A stretch of 44,871 bases of DNA, taken from assembly GCA_017394445.1 (NCBI GenBank), contig JAFPYT010000371.1, positions 1 to 44,871 on the forward strand. Direction: 5' to 3'. Source of the DNA: Bacteroidales bacterium (GTDB taxonomy: Bacteria; Bacteroidota; Bacteroidia; Bacteroidales; UBA3824). The notes beneath the pieces were generated by a model, which was not told the origin of the DNA, made no database searches, and was given only the letters and a program-made list of their open reading frames with translations. This document shows, piece by piece, positions 38,081 through 44,871 of the stretch. Position numbers and translations under genes: made by a program. Numbering within the stretch: position 1 is the first letter of the stretch; the number at the start of each line of letters is the position of its first letter.

Positions 38081-39647
38081 ACTCCTCAATTACACATTGA
38101 TGCTTTTTCTTTTCGTCGTAATTGATGCCAATGAAGAGAATTTTGCCGTGGTAATAGTCGAAGGCGTGGAAATATTCTTTGCTTTTGATTTGTTGAATGG
38201 CGCGGCCGGGGGTTTTGTTTGACTTTAATTCTATAATCATTGGCGGATATTTGCTGTCGGCGTGCAAAGGAGTATAAATAAGGTCAGCAATGCCATTTCC
38301 GGCTGAGGTTTCTTTAAAAACGGTGTAATAATTCAAAGCATCGATAAATGCCAAGTAAACCGCCGAGGCAAGAGCCTGCTCGTTGTCGTAATTGCGGTGC
38401 GATGCCACGTGGATATGGCTGCGGTTGAGAGCTTTGGCAACCTCGCTGCCGTTGAGTTGAAGCGTTTGTTGAAGTAACTCTTCCGAAGCCTTGATTATTT
38501 GGTCGGTAACGCGGTAAGTTTTGTCATCTTCCAAAGCGTTGAACCATTCTAAACGAACCTCCTTGTTGGGTATGCGGCAGGTTTGGGTGTTGTAGTCGTA
38601 AGCCAAATAGCCAAGGTGAGTCAAGTAGGTAAAAGCGTCGTCCTTATTGTTAAAATCGGTCATCGTGTTCATATAACGGCTTACATTAACCTTTACATTT
38701 TCGCCCGAAACCATTTTTATTACGTCGTCTTTCATTCCCTTGAAATTGGCATTCAGACGGTCGATAATTACTTGATACGAAGAGGTTTTGCTCCAATGGC
38801 CTTCAAAACGGCGATTGTTTATACTTTTTATCACCGACTCAGGATTGTAAATATCAAAACCATTCTGACTATATCCTTGATACCAATTTTTACATTCAGT
38901 GTGGTTGATTTGATATTTATCGCAGAGAATGGCAACTTCTTCATCGGTAAAGCCCACATACTCTGACAATTCTTTTGCATCAATAATTGTGTATTCATCA
39001 AAATTATTGAGTTTGCTCTGCACCTTGTCGCGCACCACGGGAAGGATACCTGTAATGTAGGCAAGCGAAATGGCAGGTTTGAGGGTATTGCTTTTAAACA
39101 AGCCGTTGAGAAATTCTAAATAGTCGGCAAAAAGTTTAGGCGAAACATTCATTCGCACCAACGCATCGTACTCGTCGAGAATAATCACAAAAGTTTCACC
39201 TGTGGCGGCGTAAACTCGAAGCATACACTTTGCAATAGTGTCATTTTCAGCAAATTGGACATCAGGAAACTCTTTTACAAACTCACTTCTAACAAAATCG
39301 GTTAGTTCGTTGAGCATATTGTCCTTATCGTTGGTATTCTGATACTCGCTGGCAACATCTATTGCAATAAAATTCAGTTTGTTAAGATATTTTTCGTAAT
39401 TATCTGCCTTGGAAATTTTCAAGTTTTTGAACATCTCGCGCGAATCGCAACCCTTTGAATAATAAGCGCAAAGCATATTAGTGGCGAAAGTTTTACCAAA
39501 CCTCCGCGGACGCGACACGCATATATATTGGTTGCATTTGTCGATAAACTTGTTTAATTCGCTAATCATCATAGTTTTATCAACATAAATATCGGCAGCC
39601 AAAATTTGCTTAAAGCCTACATTACTCGGATTCAAATAGATGCCCAT
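38064..39647 (-). CDS. DUF1703-like AAA-ATPase/PD-(D/E)XK nuclease fusion, second copy
   Basis: The start is set at ATG 39647 (MGIYLNPSNVGFKQILAADI), as the frame upstream runs through divergent promoters. The product is 527 aa. The P-loop-like SRPRRFGKT is at 45-53 and Walker B FVIILDEYDALVRM is at ~160-173. The C-terminal nuclease-like core has GNGIADLIYTP and YPPMIIELKSNKTPGRAIQQ (~475-495), with D...ExK preserved. It follows the same plan as the gene at 7357-8949 but is only distantly related in sequence. No repeat array is seen at its promoter, in contrast to the AAA_14 genes. Confidence 0.9.
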   Translation of the reverse strand: MGIYLNPSNVGFKQILAADIYVDKTMMISELNKFIDKCNQYICVSRPRRFGKTFATNMLCAYYSKGCDSREMFKNLKISKADNYEKYLNKLNFIAIDVASEYQNTNDKDNMLNELTDFVRSEFVKEFPDVQFAENDTIAKCMLRVYAATGETFVIILDEYDALVRMNVSPKLFADYLEFLNGLFKSNTLKPAISLAYITGILPVVRDKVQSKLNNFDEYTIIDAKELSEYVGFTDEEVAILCDKYQINHTECKNWYQGYSQNGFDIYNPESVIKSINNRRFEGHWSKTSSYQVIIDRLNANFKGMKDDVIKMVSGENVKVNVSRYMNTMTDFNNKDDAFTYLTHLGYLAYDYNTQTCRIPNKEVRLEWFNALEDDKTYRVTDQIIKASEELLQQTLQLNGSEVAKALNRSHIHVASHRNYDNEQALASAVYLAFIDALNYYTVFKETSAGNGIADLIYTPLHADSKYPPMIIELKSNKTPGRAIQQIKSKEYFHAFDYYHGKILFIGINYDEKKKHQCVIEEFTNLD

Positions 39648-39669
39648 AATATTGCGGTTTATTTTTCGG

Positions 39670-39696
39670 CAAATATAAAAAAAATGGATATATTTG
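39670..39696. promoter_or_regulatory. Tight divergent promoters
   Basis: TATATTTG on the minus strand (39677-39670) and TATATTTG on the plus strand (39689-39696), 11 bp apart. They serve the DUF1703-like gene (ATG 39647) and the zinc-ribbon gene (ATG 39710). The two cannot be bound by polymerase at once. Confidence 0.65.
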
Positions 39697-39709
39697 CAAA
39701 AAAAATAAT

Positions 39710-40930
39710 ATGGATACTCAGCAACAGATACCCAAAGAGCAACTCCGCAAATGTCCATACTGCGGTGGACAAATACCATTGGTATCAAATGAGTGTCTTT
39801 ATTGCGGAAAAAGTCTTACAAACATTACAAAATCAGCAGACGAGGTTACACCAAACGATGAAGAAGAAATCAAAAACTGTCCCGACTGCGGTGCGCCGTT
39901 TCCGCTGTTGAGCAATATATGCACATCGTGTGGACATATACTTCACCAACAACGCAGCAGCGAAATCAATATCACAAACCTGCTGGCTGGCATTACCGAA
40001 TGTATCAATAGAATCAAAAACATTCCTAAACCAACATTATTTCAAACAGTTATCTATTGGATATTTTACATAATAATATTCATAGATGTGGCTATATTCA
40101 TCTACTCATTGATATTTGATAGTGTTTATTGCAGATTATTTAGTCTTTGTGGCTTAATAGGCTGCGGACTGGCAACTATATTTTTGCAACAAAAAAAATG
40201 GAGCTTTGTAAATACAAAATCACCAGTGCAGATAGCCGACGAAGAATACTACAAGGCAAGATATGCCCACGAAATGTATTTGCGCGAAGTTGCGGCTTTT
40301 TATGGCGACAACAAAGAGGCACAAAAACTATTAAACGATTATTCAGTGCTCATCAACAATCTACGAAATGAAAAAAATAAAAACCGTGCTAAGATATACA
40401 CAATTATATCGTTATTTGTGATAGCCTTTATTGCATCCATTTTCATAATCAAGCACCACAAAAGCCACCCAACAGTAACACCTATAACTGTATACGACAC
40501 TCTATACGTTACCAAAAACGAAGATGCACAAAAGGCTGCAATCAACGATTTTGCCAAACATTTGATGCCATATCCCCCGAATATAGGCGTAAGTAAGGAG
40601 TTAGAAGAAGTATTTAAAGCTGACCACTACGCCGACATAACATTTGTGGTAGCACATCAAACTAACAATAAACTGGTTTACCGGTGGAAAGTAAACAACG
40701 TGAAAATTTCAGGGTATAGTCCGAAAGATAGTCTTGGAATAATATTACTCGACAAAGACCATAACCCTATAACAGGCCCATTGAGCGAAAGCGTCAAATC
40801 CTATTTTAGAGGCAAATTCAAAGTGGATTCATACGAGGATTTTTGGTCGGTAGGTGTTACATCATCAATCGATGACTTGAAAAAAATAGCCGACGAAGCA
40901 ATGTTTTACACTATAACAGCAGAACAATGA
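39710..40930 (+). CDS. Double zinc-ribbon membrane protein
   Basis: The product is 406 aa. Two zinc ribbons stand at the N-terminus: CPYCGG...CLYCG (15-33) and CPDCGAPFPLL...CTSCG (~58-78). A pair of membrane segments (~110-165) follows, then a charged coiled-coil-like stretch (QIADEEYYKARYAHEMYLRE) and a further membrane segment (YTIISLFVIAFIASIFII, ~230-250). A ~150-residue domain after that is probably outside the membrane (VYDTLYVTKNEDAQKAAIND onwards). It overlaps the next gene by 4 bp, and the last domain is similar in layout to that gene's C-terminal domain. Function is unknown. Confidence 0.75.
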   Translation: MDTQQQIPKEQLRKCPYCGGQIPLVSNECLYCGKSLTNITKSADEVTPNDEEEIKNCPDCGAPFPLLSNICTSCGHILHQQRSSEINITNLLAGITECINRIKNIPKPTLFQTVIYWIFYIIIFIDVAIFIYSLIFDSVYCRLFSLCGLIGCGLATIFLQQKKWSFVNTKSPVQIADEEYYKARYAHEMYLREVAAFYGDNKEAQKLLNDYSVLINNLRNEKNKNRAKIYTIISLFVIAFIASIFIIKHHKSHPTVTPITVYDTLYVTKNEDAQKAAINDFAKHLMPYPPNIGVSKELEEVFKADHYADITFVVAHQTNNKLVYRWKVNNVKISGYSPKDSLGIILLDKDHNPITGPLSESVKSYFRGKFKVDSYEDFWSVGVTSSIDDLKKIADEAMFYTITAEQ

Positions 40931-41835
40931 ACAACGACAAAACAGAGTTTCGCATAATAGCATCTAATTTGGAAAAACTTCTGCTCGAATACAAAAAAAC
41001 GTATCCAAAGAGTTTCGGGCAGATTCTCCTATTGGATATTCCTATTTATGCATTGTTGGCAGCAGCGGTAGTCATTTTTTCTGTTATTCCATTTACATTT
41101 TTCAAGTATGCGATATTCGGTATTTTCATTTTATCTATTCCACTACTTTATTCACGCTACAAAGGCTCAGAGATTAGAAAAGTAGTAGAAGAAAGACGAC
41201 ACTACTCAGAAATTCAGAGTGATTTAAGAGTCAAAATCAGACAACTAAAAGCCGACCGGTATTCAAAATATCCTGATGTTAAAATCTATCTAAAAAAATA
41301 CAACAACGAACTTAAAGAAGTAGAGCGTCACAAACAAAAAATCTTGGATCTTTATCATCTGTTTGTCGCGGGCATTATAGCACTATTTATCGGTGGAATT
41401 GTGTTAATATATCAACAACAAGGTCTAAAAGATTTCGACAAAATAGTTAACCTAATACCATCAAATAATAAATATGTAGCCACAATAAAACCACTTGCCA
41501 CCAAAAACAATCCTTATATGGAACAATTGGGTCGCGACAATATTATTATAAAATATGACGAAGAACACTCAGTTTTCACCACTGACCTAAAAAAGGTTTG
41601 GATTCCAGCCAACATATATCTGCGGTTGATGATTACCGACACACTTGGTCATCCTGTAAACGGAATGCAATCTTTTATCTTCCATAGACCCGACTTTAAT
41701 TTTCTATCTAAATTTTCAATAGAAACCTATATTGTAAACGGTCCCGAAGATTACAACTACGAAATCAACCGCCGCGTAAACTATCTTCACAAATACGGCA
41801 GCAATTTCAGGTATATTATTGAAGAATACGAATAA
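40927..41835 (+). CDS. Membrane protein, partner of the zinc-ribbon protein
   Basis: The product is 302 aa. The start overlaps the previous stop (ATGA). Two membrane segments at ~32-75 are followed by a coiled coil (YKGSEIRKVVEERRHYSEIQ, SDLRVKIRQLKADRYSKYPD), a membrane segment at ~147-167 (LFVAGIIALFIGGIVLIY) and an extracytoplasmic domain (~175-302). It repeats the order of membrane pair, coiled coil, membrane segment and outer domain of the upstream gene without the zinc ribbons, so the two probably arose by duplication and form a complex. No enzyme motif is seen. Confidence 0.75.
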   Translation: MNNDKTEFRIIASNLEKLLLEYKKTYPKSFGQILLLDIPIYALLAAAVVIFSVIPFTFFKYAIFGIFILSIPLLYSRYKGSEIRKVVEERRHYSEIQSDLRVKIRQLKADRYSKYPDVKIYLKKYNNELKEVERHKQKILDLYHLFVAGIIALFIGGIVLIYQQQGLKDFDKIVNLIPSNNKYVATIKPLATKNNPYMEQLGRDNIIIKYDEEHSVFTTDLKKVWIPANIYLRLMITDTLGHPVNGMQSFIFHRPDFNFLSKFSIETYIVNGPEDYNYEINRRVNYLHKYGSNFRYIIEEYE

Positions 41836-41847
41836 TTCTTGAAGTTT

Positions 41848-43203
41848 CTACTTCCCCACCACCTTATCCCTCATCTCTTCGGGTAAAAGTTGGCGCACGG
41901 TGTCTACGCAGTCAAAGGGAACAACTATGCGCTCGATATTCTCGCAATCCTCAAAGGCACATTCGCCAATCGACAGCAGTCCTGAGGGAAGGTTTAGGGT
42001 TTCGACGTTAACAAGTCCCGAACAAGCGTATGGCGCAATATTCTGAATAATGTCGGGTAGGGTTATCCACTGGCTTGCTATCCCCCAATGCGACACAAGG
42101 GTGTTAGTGGCGTAGTCGATAAGCATATTGTCCTCTACCATAAAACGTGGTGAACGCGACTCTACATTCAGCGCAGACACACACCCTGCAAACACACCTC
42201 CACCTATCTCGTTAAGCGATTCGGGCAGCACCACGTGGCTTAATTGCGAGCAGAACGCAAACGCCTTAGCACCAAGATATTCCAACCCCTGCGGCAGAAT
42301 CACCTCGCTCAGATGCCAACTACCTTGGAAAGCCTCATCGCCTATCTCCTTTACAGTTGGCGGCAGTTCCAAAGTTTCAAGCGAATCGCAGGCGTAAAAG
42401 GCGTTACAACTGATAAATTCAAGATTTTTAGACCAAGTGATATTTTTGAGAGCAACGCAGTGAGAAAACGCCTCTGCGCCTATCACCGTTACAGTGTCGG
42501 GAATCACAATGCTTTCAAGTTTTGTGCAAAATTCAAAACTATTGTTGCCGAGATATTTTAGACTATTGCCAAGGTGAATGTTTACAAGGTGGTCGCAAAG
42601 CGAAAAAGCGTGATTGCCAACCACTCGGACGTTTTCGGGCAGCGTTACCTCGGTGAGAAACTTGCAATTGAAAAACACATAGTCGTCGATGATTTCGATT
42701 TCGTCGGGAACGGTAAACACTGAATCGGTGCCGAGATAAGCCAAAAGCATTTTGTTTTTTCGGTCGATTAGCATCTTGTTTTCAAACACCAATTCGGGGT
42801 CTTGCGAATCAATCTCTAAATTATAACAGGCTCGGAACGCCCCCCACCCCAAAAGGTGCAAATCGGGCGGAAGATTAACGTATTTTAGGCACTTGCATCC
42901 AGAAAACGCACCGCCGCCAATCAGTTTTACCGATGGAGGAATGGTAATGCGCTCCACACGATTGCAGTTTTCCATATTGCCGTCGAATATGATAAACGCC
43001 TCTGCGCAGATAATCTCGGTGCCGGGTTGAACCATATAGTCGGTTACTTTCGGGTCGGTAAATCGGATAAGTTTTTTGCCGTCGGGCGAATAGAGCACGC
43101 CGTACATATCCTTAACGGCAGTATCAAAATCCTCGGCGGTAGTACCTGTGGATTCCATCATCGCGTAAAATTGTTCCTCGGTGATTTCTTCGTTCTCGTC
43201 CAT
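41848..43203 (-). CDS. BspA-type LRR_5 protein
   Basis: The product is 451 aa. From ~50 to ~430 there are about fifteen LRR_5 repeats (VERITIPPSVKLIGGGAFSG; TEVTLPENVRVVGNHAFSLC; LSHVVLPESLNEIGGGVFAG). They are interrupted by two longer inserts with ENKMLIDRKNKMLLAYLGTD and EDNMLIDYATNTLVSHWGIA, which are also seen in the MT-LRR protein. There is no signal peptide, and an acidic N-terminus (MDENEEITEEQFYAMMESTG) comes first. It lies 38 bp downstream of the chemotaxis receptor gene in the same direction, probably one transcript. Likely a cytoplasmic protein-binding scaffold. Confidence 0.85.
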   Translation of the reverse strand: MDENEEITEEQFYAMMESTGTTAEDFDTAVKDMYGVLYSPDGKKLIRFTDPKVTDYMVQPGTEIICAEAFIIFDGNMENCNRVERITIPPSVKLIGGGAFSGCKCLKYVNLPPDLHLLGWGAFRACYNLEIDSQDPELVFENKMLIDRKNKMLLAYLGTDSVFTVPDEIEIIDDYVFFNCKFLTEVTLPENVRVVGNHAFSLCDHLVNIHLGNSLKYLGNNSFEFCTKLESIVIPDTVTVIGAEAFSHCVALKNITWSKNLEFISCNAFYACDSLETLELPPTVKEIGDEAFQGSWHLSEVILPQGLEYLGAKAFAFCSQLSHVVLPESLNEIGGGVFAGCVSALNVESRSPRFMVEDNMLIDYATNTLVSHWGIASQWITLPDIIQNIAPYACSGLVNVETLNLPSGLLSIGECAFEDCENIERIVVPFDCVDTVRQLLPEEMRDKVVGK

Positions 43204-43241
43204 AAAATTGTTAATCAGGCGTTAATAATGTTTTATTTAAA

Positions 43242-44871
43242 CTAAACCTTAAAGAACTTGACAATCTCTTGGAGTTTTTCGGCTTGCTGCATAAGGTTTT
43301 CGCTGCTTGATGCCACCTCCTCAGAGATGGTTGCCACCTGTTGGATTCCGGTGTTGAATCGCTGAACGGCAAGGTTGATTTGCTGACCTCCCGTGGCTTG
43401 TTCGCGGCTCGACGAGGCAATTTCCTGAACCAAAACTGTGGTTTGCTCTATTTCGGGCAACACTTTTGAGAATACGCTTCCTGTGAGTTTAGCAAGGGTT
43501 ACGCCGCCCGACGATACCGAGTCGATATCTTTGGCGGCAATGGCGCATTTTTCGGCAAGTTTGCGCACCTCGGCAGCCACCACAGCAAAGCCTTTGCCGT
43601 GCTCGCCTGCACGTGCAGCCTCCACAGCGGCGTTGAGGGCAAGAATATTGGTTTGAAATGCTATATCGTGAATAACGGTGATTTTTTCGGCAATTTCGGT
43701 AATGGCGCGGACGGTTTTTTGCGCAGCCTCGTTACATTCTCGAATAGATTTCGACGACGCATTGGCAATAGTTTCGGTTTTGATAGCGTTTTGGCTATTC
43801 TGCTCAATGGTAGACGCCATTTCTTCTACCGCACTGCTTATCTCCTCGGCAGATGCAGCCTGCTCGTTGGCACTTCCGCTCATCTGCTGACTTGCTCGGT
43901 TCATTTCGCCAGCCGCAGTGTTAATAGCCTCCGAAGTGGCTGTTATAGAGCGCACTATGTCGGTGAGGGTGTTTTTCATATCAGCCATCGAATTGTTGAG
44001 AATCGACAGTTCAGAATCGCCCTCAGTATGTTCAAAATCGGTGGTAAGGTCGCCCGAAGTAAGTTTCATCGTTTTGGCAGTGTTACCACGCAAACCAGTA
44101 GTAATGATAGTGGTACAGCGCACCAAGAAAAACAATACCACAATAAATATAATTACAAGGAGCGTAAAACCCACAATGCGCATCTCTTTGGTAGAGTATT
44201 CGATATCCTCGGCGTGGCGCGACGAAAGACGCTCAACAACAAGGCTAAGTTCTTCGGTACGCGCTTTGAGTTCGGCGCTCAAATTTGGAAGTTCAAACAA
44301 AGCCTTACGCATATCCCACGACTGCTTAAACACCACGTCGCTTTTGGCGAGGTAGTCAGTTTTGATTTTGGTAATCTGGGTGTATTCGCGTTTTAGTTCA
44401 GGGTCGAATGTGGCTGTGGCAAGACTTTTTTCCACGGCGGCATTTTCGTTGAGGTATTCGTCAAGAAGAATATCATCGTTGGTGATAACGGGTAGCGAAA
44501 GAAGCTTGTTGAGAAGCATATTACGGCGCAACTGCTCTGCCTGAACTGCATATTGCGGACGATTTTTGATACGCTTAAAGAATTTATCCACGCGGCTTTC
44601 GTAATCTTGCTGAATGCGAGATAGTTCGGCGTTAGCATCAGCGGTTTCGGCATTGGTTTTAATAATAAGGTTGTAGAGGCTTTCGAGCAAGTCGAATTTA
44701 ACTTTTACCGAATCGTAAGCAGTTTGAAGTTCTTCGGGAATATCACCACTGCAGACCAAGGTGGTTAACGTTGAAAAATCATTATAAGTTGCCTTATACG
44801 CCTCATCGCCCCTTTTTCGCGATTGCTCGTCCATAGCAGCAGTGCTGAGTAGTTCTTGAAACGCAGCCGCC
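43242..44871 (-). CDS. Methyl-accepting chemotaxis protein (5' end outside window)
   Basis: The frame is open to the right edge ([17 protein letters not shown]...), so the annotated ATG at 44834 is probably internal and the first membrane segment lies outside. In the visible ~540 residues there is a long helical sensor domain (~1-210, helical-bundle like), a membrane segment [19 protein letters not shown] (~218-236), a HAMP-like region and the signalling hairpin, with the tip motif [20 protein letters not shown] followed by [17 protein letters not shown]. The tip is the binding site for CheA/CheW. Such receptors are uncommon in non-motile Bacteroidales, so either a chemosensory or a motility-independent pathway exists. 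Confidence 0.9.
   Translation of the reverse strand, partial: AAAFQELLSTAAMDEQSRKRGDEAYKATYNDFSTLTTLVCSGDIPEELQTAYDSVKVKFDLLESLYNLIIKTNAETADANAELSRIQQDYESRVDKFFKRIKNRPQYAVQAEQLRRNMLLNKLLSLPVITNDDILLDEYLNENAAVEKSLATATFDPELKREYTQITKIKTDYLAKSDVVFKQSWDMRKALFELPNLSAELKARTEELSLVVERLSSRHAEDIEYSTKEMRIVGFTLLVIIFIVVLFFLVRCTTIITTGLRGNTAKTMKLTSGDLTTDFEHTEGDSELSILNNSMADMKNTLTDIVRSITATSEAINTAAGEMNRASQQMSGSANEQAASAEEISSAVEEMASTIEQNSQNAIKTETIANASSKSIRECNEAAQKTVRAITEIAEKITVIHDIAFQTNILALNAAVEAARAGEHGKGFAVVAAEVRKLAEKCAIAAKDIDSVSSGGVTLAKLTGSVFSKVLPEIEQTTVLVQEIASSSREQATGGQQINLAVQRFNTGIQQVATISEEVASSSENLMQQAEKLQEIVKFFKV

Noticed and set aside
43599..44396. 265-aa plus-strand frame opposite the chemoreceptor gene
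   Set aside because: Antisense shadow of the conserved signalling domain.

Overview
The window is AT-rich and almost certainly from an anaerobic member of the Bacteroidota, probably order Bacteroidales. Many genes are preceded by the Bacteroidota -7 box (TAnnTTTG) and few by a Shine-Dalgarno sequence. Gene content fits: BspA-type LRR_5 proteins, many stand-alone ATPases of the AAA_14/DUF4143, PF01637-like and DUF1703-like (AAA-ATPase_like plus PD-(D/E)XK) families, a Dcu-type C4-dicarboxylate carrier, MetE with an Lrp/AsnC regulator, and an acyl-ACP thioesterase. A methyl-accepting chemotaxis protein at the right edge is less usual for the order. No tRNA, rRNA, CRISPR array or complete insertion sequence was found.

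Layout. 1-4.0 kb is a gene graveyard: a tandem duplication of a J-like helical protein (the left copy runs off the window), the C-terminal remnant of a DUF4143 ATPase with two operator-like repeats in front, an HNH endonuclease gene split by one in-frame TGA, a short methyltransferase-like gene, and 5' fragments of hipA and of an XRE antitoxin. 4.0-7.2 kb is a two-gene unit, a DUF1848 Fe-S protein overlapping a methyltransferase-LRR fusion. 7.3-10.5 kb holds a DUF1703-like ATPase/nuclease followed closely by an ABC exporter pair. 10.5-13.6 kb holds an HXXEE membrane protein and then a RING/TerD-like protein (MXAN_6230/SCO0854-like) preceded by two tandem, mutually covarying RNA hairpins. 13.7-18.3 kb holds an XRE-zinc ribbon regulator, folK with an ABC-F ATPase, and a dcu gene broken by an in-frame TAA. 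18.4-27.1 kb holds three AAA ATPase genes with operator-like repeat arrays, plus Fic, SDR, a bile-acid/sodium symporter relative, a CoiA-like protein and a secreted protein. 27.3-34.2 kb holds an ACT-ACT-metallo-beta-lactamase protein, then a compact Gabija-like pair (OLD nuclease plus UvrD-like helicase) flanked by broken genes (WYL, AlbA_2, AAA), and an AlbA_2 ATPase regulator. 34.3-44.9 kb holds metE and its divergent Lrp regulator, an acyl-ACP thioesterase, a second DUF1703-like gene, two related zinc-ribbon/membrane genes, and a BspA-like protein downstream of the chemotaxis receptor.

Two patterns stand out. First, the RING/TerD-like gene has in front of it a promoter whose predicted start falls on the first base of a structured ~95-nt RNA; its 5' and 3' ends pair, it ends in a U-run, and a second copy with compensatory changes follows. 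This resembles a Ro60/Y-RNA-type arrangement, though that is inference. Second, the AAA ATPase genes each carry a private set of repeats at the promoter. The sequences differ from gene to gene, but at three loci the spacing is exactly 33 bp. This suggests a family of self-regulating ATPases, each with its own co-evolved operator.

Decay is prominent. Three genes are interrupted by single in-frame stops (TGA, TAA and TAG, one each, so stop-codon reassignment does not explain them). Several others are reduced to 5' or 3' fragments around the defence module.
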